Part shown: one piece after another, positions 50,804 through 59,359 of the stretch
How positions within the stretch are numbered: the stretch's first letter is position 1
How the letters are laid out: each line of letters opens with the position of its first letter
NCBI GenBank assembly: GCA_035249985.1
Contig: DATFFP010000004.1
Span: 1 to 64,000 of the forward strand
Direction of reading: 5' to 3'
Origin: JAICNG01 sp035249985
GTDB lineage: Bacteria > Gemmatimonadota > Gemmatimonadetes > Gemmatimonadales > Gemmatimonadaceae
Length of the DNA stretch: 64,000 nucleotides
Program-made: the position numbers and the translations under genes
Notes under the pieces: model-generated
What the model was told of the DNA's origin: nothing
What the model saw: only the letters and a program-made list of their open reading frames with translations
Databases searched by the model: none

Positions 50804-52600
50804 ATGAAGCCACGACACCCCCGTCCCGCCACCCCCGTGCGTGCGGCGGCGACACCCATCCACCGCGGCCCGCAGGCGCATACGATGTCCGCGGCCCCCA
50901 TTCAGGCCACCTTTTCGCCCCATGCGCCTAACGCGGCGCTCCTCATCGACTTCGACAACGTCACGATGGGGATCCGGTCCGACCTCGGCAACGAGCTTCG
51001 CAACCTCCTGTCCTCCGACATCATCAAGGGGAAGGTCGCCGTGCAGCGTGCCTATGCCGACTGGCGACGCTATCCACAGTACATCGTCCCCCTCGCCGAA
51101 TCGTCGATCGACATGATCATGGCACCGGCGTATGGGTCGTCGAAGAAGAACGCCACCGACATTCGCCTCGCCGTGGACGCGATGGAGCTGGTCTTCACCC
51201 GTCCCGAGATCGGCACGTACATCCTGCTCTCCGGCGACTCCGATTTCGCATCGCTGGTGACGAAGCTGAAAGAGTACGGCAAGTACGTCATCGGTGTCGG
51301 CATTCGCGAGTCCTCGAGCGACTTGCTCGTGATGAACTGCGACGAGTACTACAGCTACAACGCGCTGGCCGGCCTCGTGAAGTCAGGCGAGGAAGAGGTC
51401 GTCAAGAAAGATCCGTGGGAGCTCGTGACCGAGGCCATCCATCGCATGAAGCGGAATGGCGACGTGATGCGCTCGGATCGACTCAAGCAGGTCATGCAGG
51501 AGCTCGACTCGAACTTCGACGAGAAGACGCTCGGCCACTCGAAGTTCTCGCGTTTCACGCAGGAAGCCGCCGAGCGCGGCCTCCTGAAGATGACGAAGCT
51601 CGAGAACGGTCAGCTCGAGATCGACATTCCCGATGGCGATGGGGTTCGCCCGGCCCCGCGAGCGGCGGAAGGCGAGCCGCGTCCGCGCGAGGATCGGCCG
51701 CGCGGTCGGGGGCGGGAAGAGCGAGGCCGTGGCCGTCGCGGGGGACGCGGCCGCGATCGCGAGCGCGAGCCACGCGCCGAGGAGCCGCGCGTCGAAACGC
51801 CGGCCGTCGCATCAGTGGCACCGGAGGAGACGGTGGCGCCGGTCGCCGCGGTCGAAGAGCGCCGTCCCGAGACGGTGGACATCGCGCGCGATGGCATTGG
51901 CACCGGGGGCGAGCGCCTCACGAGGGACGAGGCGTTCGATCTCGTTCGCCGCGCGGTGGACATTCTCACCGGCGGGGCGGATACGCCGGTGCTCGCCAGC
52001 GACGTGCGTCGTAAGGCGCGCGACCTTCTGGGACGCGACAGCGAGTCGCTCAACGAGCGCATGTTCGTCCGCATTTTGCGCGATGCACACGACGCCAACG
52101 TCGTCGATCTTCGGAAGCGCGGCGACGACTGGGAGCTGGCGCCCGCGGCGGATGTCGCGCCGATCGCCGACCAGCTCCAGGCGGCCATTCCGGCTCCTTC
52201 GCAGAGTCAGGCCGGCCGGTCGGCTGCGACCGCTGCCTCGTTCCGCCGGGGAATGCGCTCACGTGGCGGACGGACGAGTGGCGCCATGGAGCTGCCGCCC
52301 GAGCTCCTTTCGCTCGGAGTCGTCGACTTCGGTGGCCCCGCGGTGCCTGACGAGACCGTGGACCGCGAGCCGGAAGCCGGACTCCGCACCGCGCCGGAGA
52401 GCATTGTGCCCGCGGCCGCCGCGGACGAGCCGGCGCAGAAACCGCGTCGTGCCCCCCGTGCACGCAAGACGGCGAAGAAGGGGAAGGGCGACGCGCCGGA
52501 AAGCACGGCTGCCGCGGGAACGGCGGCGGCAAAGGCGAAACGCCGCCGTCCACCACGCGGGCGCGCGAAGAAGCCGGCCGCGACCGGAGGCGAGGGATGA
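50804..52600 (+). CDS. NYN-domain (LabA-like) protein with LOTUS domains
   Basis: 598 aa. After a Pro-rich N-terminus (an ATG at 50885 is an alternative start), a PIN-like NYN nuclease domain shows its acidic residues in AALLIDFDNVTMG, KNATDIRLAVDAMEL and LLSGDSDFASLVTKL. Two OST-HTH/LOTUS-type winged helices follow: one around ELVTEAIHRMKRNGDVMRSD to KLENGQLEI, the other around RDEAFDLVRRAVDILTGG to RKRGDDWELAP. They are separated by an Arg/Gly-rich linker (RGRGREERGRGRRGGRGRDR) and the C-terminal tail is Lys/Arg/Ala/Pro-rich, typical of RNA binding. The combination recalls eukaryotic MARF1/limkain. Overlaps mpg by 4 nt. Confidence 0.82.
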   Translation: MKPRHPRPATPVRAAATPIHRGPQAHTMSAAPIQATFSPHAPNAALLIDFDNVTMGIRSDLGNELRNLLSSDIIKGKVAVQRAYADWRRYPQYIVPLAESSIDMIMAPAYGSSKKNATDIRLAVDAMELVFTRPEIGTYILLSGDSDFASLVTKLKEYGKYVIGVGIRESSSDLLVMNCDEYYSYNALAGLVKSGEEEVVKKDPWELVTEAIHRMKRNGDVMRSDRLKQVMQELDSNFDEKTLGHSKFSRFTQEAAERGLLKMTKLENGQLEIDIPDGDGVRPAPRAAEGEPRPREDRPRGRGREERGRGRRGGRGRDREREPRAEEPRVETPAVASVAPEETVAPVAAVEERRPETVDIARDGIGTGGERLTRDEAFDLVRRAVDILTGGADTPVLASDVRRKARDLLGRDSESLNERMFVRILRDAHDANVVDLRKRGDDWELAPAADVAPIADQLQAAIPAPSQSQAGRSAATAASFRRGMRSRGGRTSGAMELPPELLSLGVVDFGGPAVPDETVDREPEAGLRTAPESIVPAAAADEPAQKPRRAPRARKTAKKGKGDAPESTAAAGTAAAKAKRRRPPRGRAKKPAATGGEG

Positions 52601-53244
52601 CACGAAACGCCGCGCCCACCGCGCGGCGTTCTCGTATCGGCGAGGCGCTGCCGGCGTCCTTTTTCGACCGCGAGACGGAGATCGTCTCGCGCGAGCTCCT
52701 GGGCAGTGTGCTGTGGTGCCGGTCGCCCGATGGCGTGGCGGCGGGGCGCATCGTGGAGACCGAGGCGTACCTCGGCGAGCACGATCCCGCATGTCACGCC
52801 GCGGGCCCGGGACTCACCGAGCGAACGCGCCCGCTCTATGGAGCCCCCGGCATCGCCTACGTGTACTTCATCTACGGCGTGCACTGGTGCTTCAACGCGG
52901 TTACGCGCGAGCACGGGCAACCAAGCGCTGTCCTCGTGCGCGCGCTCGAGCCACTCGAAGGCCTGCCGCTCATGCGTGCACGACGGCCCGCGGCGAAGAC
53001 CGACCGCGACCTGACGAACGGCCCGGGGAAGCTTTGTGCGGCGCTGGGAATCGGCCCGCAGCATAACGGTGTCGTGCTTCAAAGCCCGCCCCTGATGATC
53101 GCCCGCGGGATCACCTACCCGGACGACGCGATCGCCACCGGGCCGCGGATTGGCATCACGAAGGCGGCGGACTGGCCGCTTCGATGGTACGTCGCAGCGT
53201 CCGAGTATGTGTCCGCGCGACCGCGAGCCAGGCGCCTCTCGTGA
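52597..53244 (+). CDS. mpg: 3-methyladenine DNA glycosylase (AAG/Mpg family)
   Basis: 215 aa base-excision repair enzyme removing alkylated purines. LPASFFDRETEIVSRELLG opens the fold; the catalytic Glu lies in GRIVETEAYLGEHDPACHA; PGIAYVYFIYGVHWCFN and GPGKLCAALGI are further family blocks. The start ATG shares bases with the NYN stop (ATGA). The first dozen codons cover a strong hairpin and are not conserved in the family, so translation might instead begin further inside. Alternative starts are not obvious. Confidence 0.9.
   Translation: MTRNAAPTARRSRIGEALPASFFDRETEIVSRELLGSVLWCRSPDGVAAGRIVETEAYLGEHDPACHAAGPGLTERTRPLYGAPGIAYVYFIYGVHWCFNAVTREHGQPSAVLVRALEPLEGLPLMRARRPAAKTDRDLTNGPGKLCAALGIGPQHNGVVLQSPPLMIARGITYPDDAIATGPRIGITKAADWPLRWYVAASEYVSARPRARRLS
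52606..52630 (+). terminator. Strong hairpin at the NYN/mpg junction
   Basis: AACGCCGCGC pairs perfectly with GCGCGGCGTT over 10 bp with a 5-nt loop (CCACC), then CTCGT. It begins 6 nt after the NYN stop and overlaps codons 4-12 of the annotated mpg start, so it may end or slow transcription between the genes, or control mpg translation. There is no T-run. Confidence 0.5.
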
Positions 53245-53250
53245 TGCAGA

Positions 53251-53282
53251 ACGCCCCGAGTCGGCTTGCCGACTCAGGGCGT
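53251..53282. terminator. Bidirectional hairpin between convergent genes
   Basis: CGCCCCGAGTCGGC pairs with GCCGACTCAGGGCG across a 2-nt loop (13 of 14 positions). It lies 6 nt after mpg and before the convergent gene, where it could stop transcription from both sides. It borders a GACTCCCT-type repeat. Confidence 0.65.
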
Positions 53283-53283
53283 C

Positions 53284-53315
53284 CCCTGACTCCCTGACTC
53301 CTGATCCCTGACCCT
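53284..53315. repeat. Single-arm CTGACTC heptamer array
   Basis: CCTGACTCCCTGACTCCTG then ATCCCTGACCC: four units of CTGACTC / CTGATCC, the same heptamer family as 43331-43476 but with no inverted partner. It fills the last bases before the stop of the convergent gene. Confidence 0.75.
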
Positions 53316-53318
53316 ACG

Positions 53319-53966
53319 TCAGTCCGGCCGATCGATCGACGTGCCGACGTTCCACCGAATGCCACCCTCGAGATGGTACACCGGTCTGGAGTTCATCATG
53401 AAGCGCGCCTGGGCTGGCATCACCGACGCCTGTCCGAAGGCCGAGAATCGCAGATACTGCAGCTGGACGCCCGCCATCACGATGAACGCCGCGCGGTCCT
53501 TCGTGTCCATCGCGCGTCGCGCGACCAGCGTCTCCTGGTCAGCCGAGGTGAAGGGATCCACCGGCGAAACGTTCTGAATGAAATTCAGCGCGAGTCCCAC
53601 GCCGCCGTACGGACGCAGCGTGCCGATATTGAACGGGAACGCGAGGCCGGCGAGCGTCACCCGGCGCATGTTCTCCATGCGGATGGTGTGCGGGCCGTAG
53701 GCCTGCGTGAACACCACCGTCTCCTCGTCGAAGAACGCTTGATCGTAGGAGGCGTAGAGACCGCCGCGCGAGCGCGTGATCAGCCACTCGACGCCGAGCG
53801 ATGGAGCGACAGCGTTCTTCACGCGATCGGTCGAGAAGGACGTGAAGCCGCCTTTCGCGCCCCAGAACCAGGCGTTCTTGAAGAGGCGTCCCTCCTGCGC
53901 CGTCGCGACCGACGGAAGTACCGTCGCGAGCGCGAGGCCGAGGGAGAGCCAGCGGACCGTACGCAT
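53319..53966 (-). CDS. Small outer-membrane beta-barrel protein
   Basis: 215 aa. Signal peptide (LSLGLALATVLPSVATAQ). The mature part alternates along predicted strands: FWGAKGGFTSFST, SLGVEWLITRSRGGLYASYD, LRPYGGVGLALNFIQ, FIVMAGVQLQYLRFSAFGQA, and ends with YHLEGGIRWNVGTSID. This fits an 8-stranded OmpX/OmpA-like barrel. Function unknown; no lipid or ligand motif seen. Confidence 0.75.
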   Translation of the reverse strand: MRTVRWLSLGLALATVLPSVATAQEGRLFKNAWFWGAKGGFTSFSTDRVKNAVAPSLGVEWLITRSRGGLYASYDQAFFDEETVVFTQAYGPHTIRMENMRRVTLAGLAFPFNIGTLRPYGGVGLALNFIQNVSPVDPFTSADQETLVARRAMDTKDRAAFIVMAGVQLQYLRFSAFGQASVMPAQARFMMNSRPVYHLEGGIRWNVGTSIDRPD

Positions 53967-54005
53967 TGGAAGACCTCGTTCGGAAGGATGTCCTGCGGGG
54001 ATACG

Positions 54006-56495
54006 TCAGCGCCGGCCGACGGATCCTCCGCCGGAGAGCAGCGCGTTGAAGAGCATTCTGAACGTGCCGTACGACTGACCTCGATACTGCGGTCGAAAGC
54101 CGAACATCACGACGCGGCCTCGTCCAACCGACGCCTCGATCGCGGCGGCTTTCCCGGCGATCGACGGCGCTCCTTCGAGAAACCCGCTCAGCAGGATGTC
54201 ATCACCACGGGCTGGATACCGGGCGATCACCCTCACGGGGGAGCTCGCGGGAACGTCGAACGTCACCGAGTTCGTGAAGTACACCGCGGCCGTATCCGGC
54301 ATGCCGAATCCAACCGGGTGCGTCGCGTCGACCAGCACGCGAAGAATCGATCCCGGCGCGTACAGCTCGTGCCCCGTGTTGTCGAGCGTATCTCCCGACC
54401 GTTGCTCCCAATCGTCCCGGCGCGGCGGCACCTTCAGGAGCCGCACATCCACGCCGAGCTCGGCGGTTGCCAGCTCGGAAGCGCGATCCAGCAGCACGAG
54501 CGTGCCGCCAGCAGTCACGAACGCCTTCAACGCCTCGATTCCTTCCCGACCAAGTCCGCCCGAATACGGCGGGGGAACGACGGAGTCCGACATCCCCTGT
54601 CGCAAGTCACGCAGACTCATGTCTGAGACGAGGATGGCGTCCATTCGGTCACGGAGACCGCCCGCCCGAACCGCCGAGTCCGTCAGGGACGAGTACGGGA
54701 TCTCGAACTGCTCGAGCACCCAGCGGGTCCATCCCTCGTCCATGTTGGCGGTCCAGGGCTTATAGAGGCCGATTCGGGGGGTTCGATTGACCTGATACGT
54801 CGCGCCCGAGCCGGCGATCTCGACCGGCCGTGACCGCCGCAGCGAGCTGATGATCTGCCGGAAGCAGGCGGTGTTCGACACGTGCATCAGCACGCGGCTC
54901 AGCTTCACATCGGGCCCGCAGGACTCTGTGCCGACGACTCCAACGGTGCGCGCGCGCGGCGCAATGTACGACACCGCGTCCGCCGGCATGACGTCGACGC
55001 CCATCTGCAGCGGGAGCGTCCACCCGGCGACATCGTAGGGGCGTTCCACCGGCCCACCGGGCTGCCGCTCCAACCTTGGGAATCGCTGCGCCTCCAGCAG
55101 GTCGAGTGCATGCGCGCGATACGGCTGGTCGAGCCGCACGACATAGGAGCGTCCCATGGACTTTCCGTCGGCCGTGACGTCGTCGGCCGAGTCGACCTCG
55201 ACGCCGCCGATGGTGAGGACCTCGACCAGGCGCCGCACCGCGGACGGGTCGCGTTGGGTGGCGGGAATGACGTAGGCCTTTGGCGAGCCACTTTTCCCCA
55301 GCGCGATCTGCTTGCGACCGAGCCTAACGAAGTTCGCCACGTACTGCGACCGCTGCTGCGAGAGCATCCGGACGAGCGCCTCGGCGGCAATGAGCTCGTA
55401 GTCGACGATATCGCGAAGCCGCCACGTCCCGCCCGGCCAGGGATTGGGGAAGTTCATCCGTCGCTCGTACTTCGGCAGACCGCGCGAATGTCCCTCGAGC
55501 GTCGCCGTGTCCTGCACGATCGGCGTCGCGATGCGCACGCTCGCCGCCTCGGTGAGGACACCGATCATGTTGTGCCGCGTGGGCGTGGATCGCGCGCCGC
55601 CGTGCCACCACAGATCGTAGATCGCCTGGTCGCCGACGCCCGTCTTCCCGCGCTCCTCGAGGGCCAACGCCATCTCGGCACCGATGTGCGCGATGCCGCG
55701 GACGATCAGCGGGTCGACGTGCGGATTGATGGGATCGACGAATGGCGGCACGAACAGACGCATCCCTTCGTCGCCCATTTGGTGCACATCGTAGAACACC
55801 TCGGGAAACCATTGCCGATACAGCAAGTCGGTGATGAGGCGCGTTTCGCGCTGGGTCACCATGTACCAGTCCCGATTGTTGTCGTGGCCGACATAAGGGT
55901 GATACAGCCACGGGATCGGACCGCCCTCCCACCGCGTGCCCACGTTGCGCCGATACCACTCCACGATCATCTGCTCGCCATCAGGATTGGCGGAAGGAAT
56001 GAGCAGGACGACGACATGGTCGAGTGCGTGTCGCAGCGTGTCGATCGTCACCAGCCGATGCGCCAGCTCCATCGCCATTTGCGCCGAGGCGATCTCCGTC
56101 GAGTGGATGTTGCACTGGATCACCACGACGGCTGGTTGTGACGCCACCAGCGCGCGTTCCTCCGCCGGGGAGAGCGACCTGGGGTCGGCGAGCTTCCGCT
56201 GCGCCGTTCGGATCGAGTCGATCTTGCGCATGTTCGACGCGGAGGTAATCGTCGCCACGATCAGCGGACGGCCCTGCGTCGTGGGCCCGAGCGTATCGAG
56301 CTCGAGCTCCGGGGACGCAGCGGCCAGCTTGGTGAAGTAGCCGACGATTTGGCTCCAGTCGGCGAGCTGGCGGTCAGCGCCGACCTCGAACCCGAGATGC
56401 TCGCGAGGCGACGGAACTTGCGGCGCGGCATCGCGCGAGGTGAACAGCGCCAGCGAGACCGCGGCGAGAAGCGGCACGAAGGAATGAGTCGTCAT
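54006..56495 (-). CDS. M14-family zinc carboxypeptidase, secreted
   Basis: 829 aa. N-terminal signal peptide (VPLLAAVSLALFTSRDAAPQ). The M14 core has PTTQGRPLIVATI, the zinc motif CNIHSTEIASAQ (His, Glu), SANPDGEQ, NRDWYMVTQRE and the distal His/Tyr region VFYDVHQMGDEGMR. The C-terminal about 350 residues form a second alpha/beta domain (VGVVGTESCGPD; GGLGREGIEALKAFVTAGGT, a class I amidotransferase-like motif). Likely periplasmic or surface peptidase. Divergent from the HIRAN gene. Confidence 0.85.
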   Translation of the reverse strand: MTTHSFVPLLAAVSLALFTSRDAAPQVPSPREHLGFEVGADRQLADWSQIVGYFTKLAAASPELELDTLGPTTQGRPLIVATITSASNMRKIDSIRTAQRKLADPRSLSPAEERALVASQPAVVVIQCNIHSTEIASAQMAMELAHRLVTIDTLRHALDHVVVLLIPSANPDGEQMIVEWYRRNVGTRWEGGPIPWLYHPYVGHDNNRDWYMVTQRETRLITDLLYRQWFPEVFYDVHQMGDEGMRLFVPPFVDPINPHVDPLIVRGIAHIGAEMALALEERGKTGVGDQAIYDLWWHGGARSTPTRHNMIGVLTEAASVRIATPIVQDTATLEGHSRGLPKYERRMNFPNPWPGGTWRLRDIVDYELIAAEALVRMLSQQRSQYVANFVRLGRKQIALGKSGSPKAYVIPATQRDPSAVRRLVEVLTIGGVEVDSADDVTADGKSMGRSYVVRLDQPYRAHALDLLEAQRFPRLERQPGGPVERPYDVAGWTLPLQMGVDVMPADAVSYIAPRARTVGVVGTESCGPDVKLSRVLMHVSNTACFRQIISSLRRSRPVEIAGSGATYQVNRTPRIGLYKPWTANMDEGWTRWVLEQFEIPYSSLTDSAVRAGGLRDRMDAILVSDMSLRDLRQGMSDSVVPPPYSGGLGREGIEALKAFVTAGGTLVLLDRASELATAELGVDVRLLKVPPRRDDWEQRSGDTLDNTGHELYAPGSILRVLVDATHPVGFGMPDTAAVYFTNSVTFDVPASSPVRVIARYPARGDDILLSGFLEGAPSIAGKAAAIEASVGRGRVVMFGFRPQYRGQSYGTFRMLFNALLSGGGSVGRR

Positions 56496-56594
56496 AAGAG
56501 CGAAGTGCGCACCAGGTGAGAACGAGTTACAGTGTGCGCGAAGGTAACCCTGAATGCGAGGCGCTCGCTACAACGAGCGCGACGGAGCGAGCGG

Positions 56595-56924
56595 GTGGAA
56601 ACACCTCGATATCCACCGCACAACGACCACTTTCGGACGGCGGTGCATGGCACCGTCTTTGGCCAGCGCACGGCAGTCGTTCACCGCTTGCATGCGGGCG
56701 ATCGCCTCATTCTCGTTCCCGACCCGCCCGGCACCGATGATCCCTGGGTCTGGGTGCATGCGCCGGGCGGCGACGTGATTGGCCACTTGCCTCCCGACAT
56801 CTCACGGTGGCTCGTCCCCTGGATGCTGGAGGGTGGCCGCTGCAGCGCCTACGTCGACCGAGTCTACGGTGACGATGTCGAGAGCTGGCGGAGGCTCGTC
56901 ATCGAGGTGAAGTGCAAGGTCTGA
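56595..56924 (+). CDS. Stand-alone HIRAN-domain protein
   Basis: About 109 aa. FRTAVHGTVFGQRTAVVHRL, GDRLILVPDPPGTDDPWVWV, GGDVIGHLPPDISRWLVPWM and AYVDRVYGDD follow the HIRAN pattern (G..F...; GD.L.LVPDP...D; G..IGYLP). HIRAN domains in SWI2/SNF2 (HLTF) recognise 3' ends of single-stranded DNA; here there is no helicase. GTG at 56595 has a GGAGCG ribosome site. Ten nt after it, on the other strand, kbl ends, so the genes are convergent. Confidence 0.7.
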   Translation: METPRYPPHNDHFRTAVHGTVFGQRTAVVHRLHAGDRLILVPDPPGTDDPWVWVHAPGGDVIGHLPPDISRWLVPWMLEGGRCSAYVDRVYGDDVESWRRLVIEVKCKV

Positions 56925-56933
56925 TTGCGGATT

Positions 56934-58142
56934 TTACTTCAGGAGACCCACTGTCCGCCCCACCTTCTTGAAGCTCTCCACCGCGAAGTCGAGATCCGCT
57001 CGCGTGTGCGCCGCGCTCACCTGGCATCGAATGCGGGCGTGGCCGTGCGGCACCACCGGATAGCCGAAGCCGGTCACGAAAACGCCTTCGTCGAGCATCA
57101 TGTCGCTGATCTGAATCGCGAGCGACGTTTCGCCGACGATGATCGGCACGATCGGCGTGTCGCCCTCGAGCGGTTTGAATCCTGCCTCCGTGATCGCCGA
57201 GCGAAAGTATCGAGCGTTCTCGTGGAGACGCGTAACGCGCTCGGGATGCGTCTCGATGAACCGCACCGCCGCGAGGGAGCTTCCCGCGACGGTCGGCGGC
57301 AGTGCGTTCGAGAAGAGCTGCGGGCGGGAGCGCTGCGTGAGATAGTCGGTGAGCGCGGCAGAGCCGGCGGTGAAGCCCCCGGCGGCCCCGCCTAACGCCT
57401 TCCCCAGCGTCGACGTGATGATGTCCACCTCCCCGAAGACGCCATGGTGCTCGGCGGTTCCGCGTCCGGTCTTGCCGAGTACGCCCGAGGCGTGGGAATC
57501 GTCCATGGCGACGACGGCGTCGTGCTCCCGAGCGATGTCGAGGATCTCCGGCAAGCGCGCCACGTCGCCCTCCATGGAGAACACACCATCGGTCCAGATG
57601 AGCTTGCGGCGCGCCCCCCGGTTCGCGGCGAGCTTGGCCCGCAGGTCGTCCATGTCGGAGTGTTTGTACACGGCGGTCGTGCACTTCGTGATCGCCTTGG
57701 CGAGACGGATCGAGTCGATGATCGACGCGTGGTTGAGCGCGTCGGAGATGACGAAGTCGCCCTCCTCGACGATCGTCGCGGTGAGCCCTTCGTTCGCGTT
57801 CCAGCACGAGACGTAGCTCATCGACGACTCGGTGCCGGCGAAGCGCGCCAGCGCCTGCTCGAGCTGGCGGTGAATCGTGAACGTCCCGCAGATGAAGCGC
57901 ACGCTTCCCGTGCCGGCGCCATACTTGTCGAGCGCCTCATGTCCTGCATCGATCACCGATGGCTCGTCGGACAGTCCCAGGTAGTTGTTCGAGGAGAGGA
58001 TGAGCACATCCCCGCGCCCCTCCATCTGGACGTGGGCGGACTGCGGCGAGTCGATGTAGTTGAGGCGCTTGTAGACACGATCGGCGCGAAGCTGGTTGAG
58101 GGCGCTCCCGAGCTCCGTGTTGAAGCGACTGTTCAGGCTCAT
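56934..58142 (-). CDS. kbl: 2-amino-3-ketobutyrate CoA ligase
   Basis: 402 aa alpha-oxoamine synthase. Cleaves 2-amino-3-oxobutyrate with CoA to glycine and acetyl-CoA, the second step of threonine degradation. LILSSNNYLGLSDEPSVIDA, GSVRFICGTFTIHRQLE, DDSHASGVLGKTGRGT and the PLP lysine in ITSTLGKALGGAAGGFT are visible. The family also contains BioF; the neighbouring threonine dehydrogenase gene makes Kbl the better name. ATG at 58142. The frame extends upstream only through translated repeat. Confidence 0.93.
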   Translation of the reverse strand: MSLNSRFNTELGSALNQLRADRVYKRLNYIDSPQSAHVQMEGRGDVLILSSNNYLGLSDEPSVIDAGHEALDKYGAGTGSVRFICGTFTIHRQLEQALARFAGTESSMSYVSCWNANEGLTATIVEEGDFVISDALNHASIIDSIRLAKAITKCTTAVYKHSDMDDLRAKLAANRGARRKLIWTDGVFSMEGDVARLPEILDIAREHDAVVAMDDSHASGVLGKTGRGTAEHHGVFGEVDIITSTLGKALGGAAGGFTAGSAALTDYLTQRSRPQLFSNALPPTVAGSSLAAVRFIETHPERVTRLHENARYFRSAITEAGFKPLEGDTPIVPIIVGETSLAIQISDMMLDEGVFVTGFGYPVVPHGHARIRCQVSAAHTRADLDFAVESFKKVGRTVGLLK

Positions 58143-58150
58143 AAGAGAGA

Positions 58151-58240
58151 AGAATGCGGATTGCCGGTTGCAATGCGGATCGGGTGAAATGCAGATGGTT
58201 TGCCGTTGTGCACAATCCGCACTCCGCACTCCGCAATCGC
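58151..58240. repeat. Inverted array of GATTGCG/GAGTGCG units
   Basis: The left arm is GAATGCGGATTGCCGGTTG and CAATGCGGATCGG; the right arm (58213-58240) is CAATCCGCACTCCGCACTCC then GCAATCGC. Same unit family as 25063-25158 but more diverged. It lies between tdh and kbl, two genes normally in one operon, and ends next to the tdh stop. Confidence 0.8.
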
Positions 58241-58241
58241 C

Positions 58242-59267
58242 TTAGCTCACCTCGAAGATCACCTTCCCCGCCTCCCCACTCTTGATCGCGTGGATCGCTT
58301 CATCCGCGTCCTCGAGGGGGAAACGATGCGTGATCACCGGGGTCGGGTCGAACTCGCCCGAGCGGAGAAAGCGCGTCATCTGGTGCCACGTGTCGTACAT
58401 GCGGCGGCCGACCACACCATAAATCGTGATGCCCTTGAAGATGACTTCGGTCGCGAAGTTCACCTCCATCGGCTTGGCGGGAATTCCCAGCATCTGGACG
58501 CGGCCGCCGACGCGGACCAGGGCGAATGCCTGGTGGATCGCTGACGGCACTCCCGACATCTCGAGCACGACATCCACGCCCAGCCCGGCGGTGTGCCGTT
58601 TCACGACCGCCTCTGCCTCGTGCGGCTTCACCGTGTCGTCAGCACCCATTCGACGCGCGAGCTCGAGACGCGTGTCGTTCACGTCGCTCGCGATGATGCG
58701 CGACGCGCCCGCCGCGTTGCAGATCCCGATCGCGAAGAGGCCAATCGGCCCGCATCCCGTCACCAGCACGGTCGCGCCAGGAATCACGGCGGTGAGCGCC
58801 GTGTGGAAGGCATTGCCCATCGGGTCGTGAATGCCGCCAACCTCGAACGACACGTTGTCATCGAGCTGCCACACGTTCACCGCCGGCATCGCGATGTACT
58901 CGGCGAAGCATCCATCGCGGTCGACGCCGATGATGCGCGTGTGCGGGCACACGTGCGCATTCCCCGTGCGGCAGAGCAGACAGCGGCCGTCGACGATGTG
59001 GCCTTCCGCCGTGACGCGGTCGCCTTCGCTGACGTCGCGCACCAGCGAGCCGACCGCCACGACCTCCCCGGCGAACTCGTGACCGACGACGATCGGGGGC
59101 TTCACACGGCCGCGCGCCCATTCATCCCATTCGTAGATGTGGACGTCGGTTCCGCAAACCCCCGCGCAGCGGACGCGGATGAGCACCTCGTCGTCGCGTA
59201 TCTTCGGCTCCGGCACATCCTTCAGCTTGAAGCCAGGACCCGCGGTCTCCTTCACGAGTGCCTTCAC
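58242..59267 (-). CDS. tdh: L-threonine 3-dehydrogenase
   Basis: 341 aa zinc-dependent medium-chain dehydrogenase oxidising threonine to 2-amino-3-oxobutyrate with NAD. VRCAGVCGTDVHIYEWDEW (catalytic Cys), VGHEFAGEVVAVG, structural zinc CLLCRTGNAHVC, IHDPMGNAFHTAL, and NAD-binding TGCGPIGLFAIGI. GTG start. It comes directly upstream of kbl, giving the complete threonine-to-glycine route, but a repeat hairpin separates the two genes and could reduce read-through. Confidence 0.96.
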   Translation of the reverse strand: MKALVKETAGPGFKLKDVPEPKIRDDEVLIRVRCAGVCGTDVHIYEWDEWARGRVKPPIVVGHEFAGEVVAVGSLVRDVSEGDRVTAEGHIVDGRCLLCRTGNAHVCPHTRIIGVDRDGCFAEYIAMPAVNVWQLDDNVSFEVGGIHDPMGNAFHTALTAVIPGATVLVTGCGPIGLFAIGICNAAGASRIIASDVNDTRLELARRMGADDTVKPHEAEAVVKRHTAGLGVDVVLEMSGVPSAIHQAFALVRVGGRVQMLGIPAKPMEVNFATEVIFKGITIYGVVGRRMYDTWHQMTRFLRSGEFDPTPVITHRFPLEDADEAIHAIKSGEAGKVIFEVS

Positions 59268-59359
59268 GCGCGACAGCTCCTGCGTCGGGTCGGTGGACGG
59301 GCCGCAGGGGGTGCGGCGAGCGGGAGTAAGCTGGCACGATGGGGGCCATCACGCCAGGT

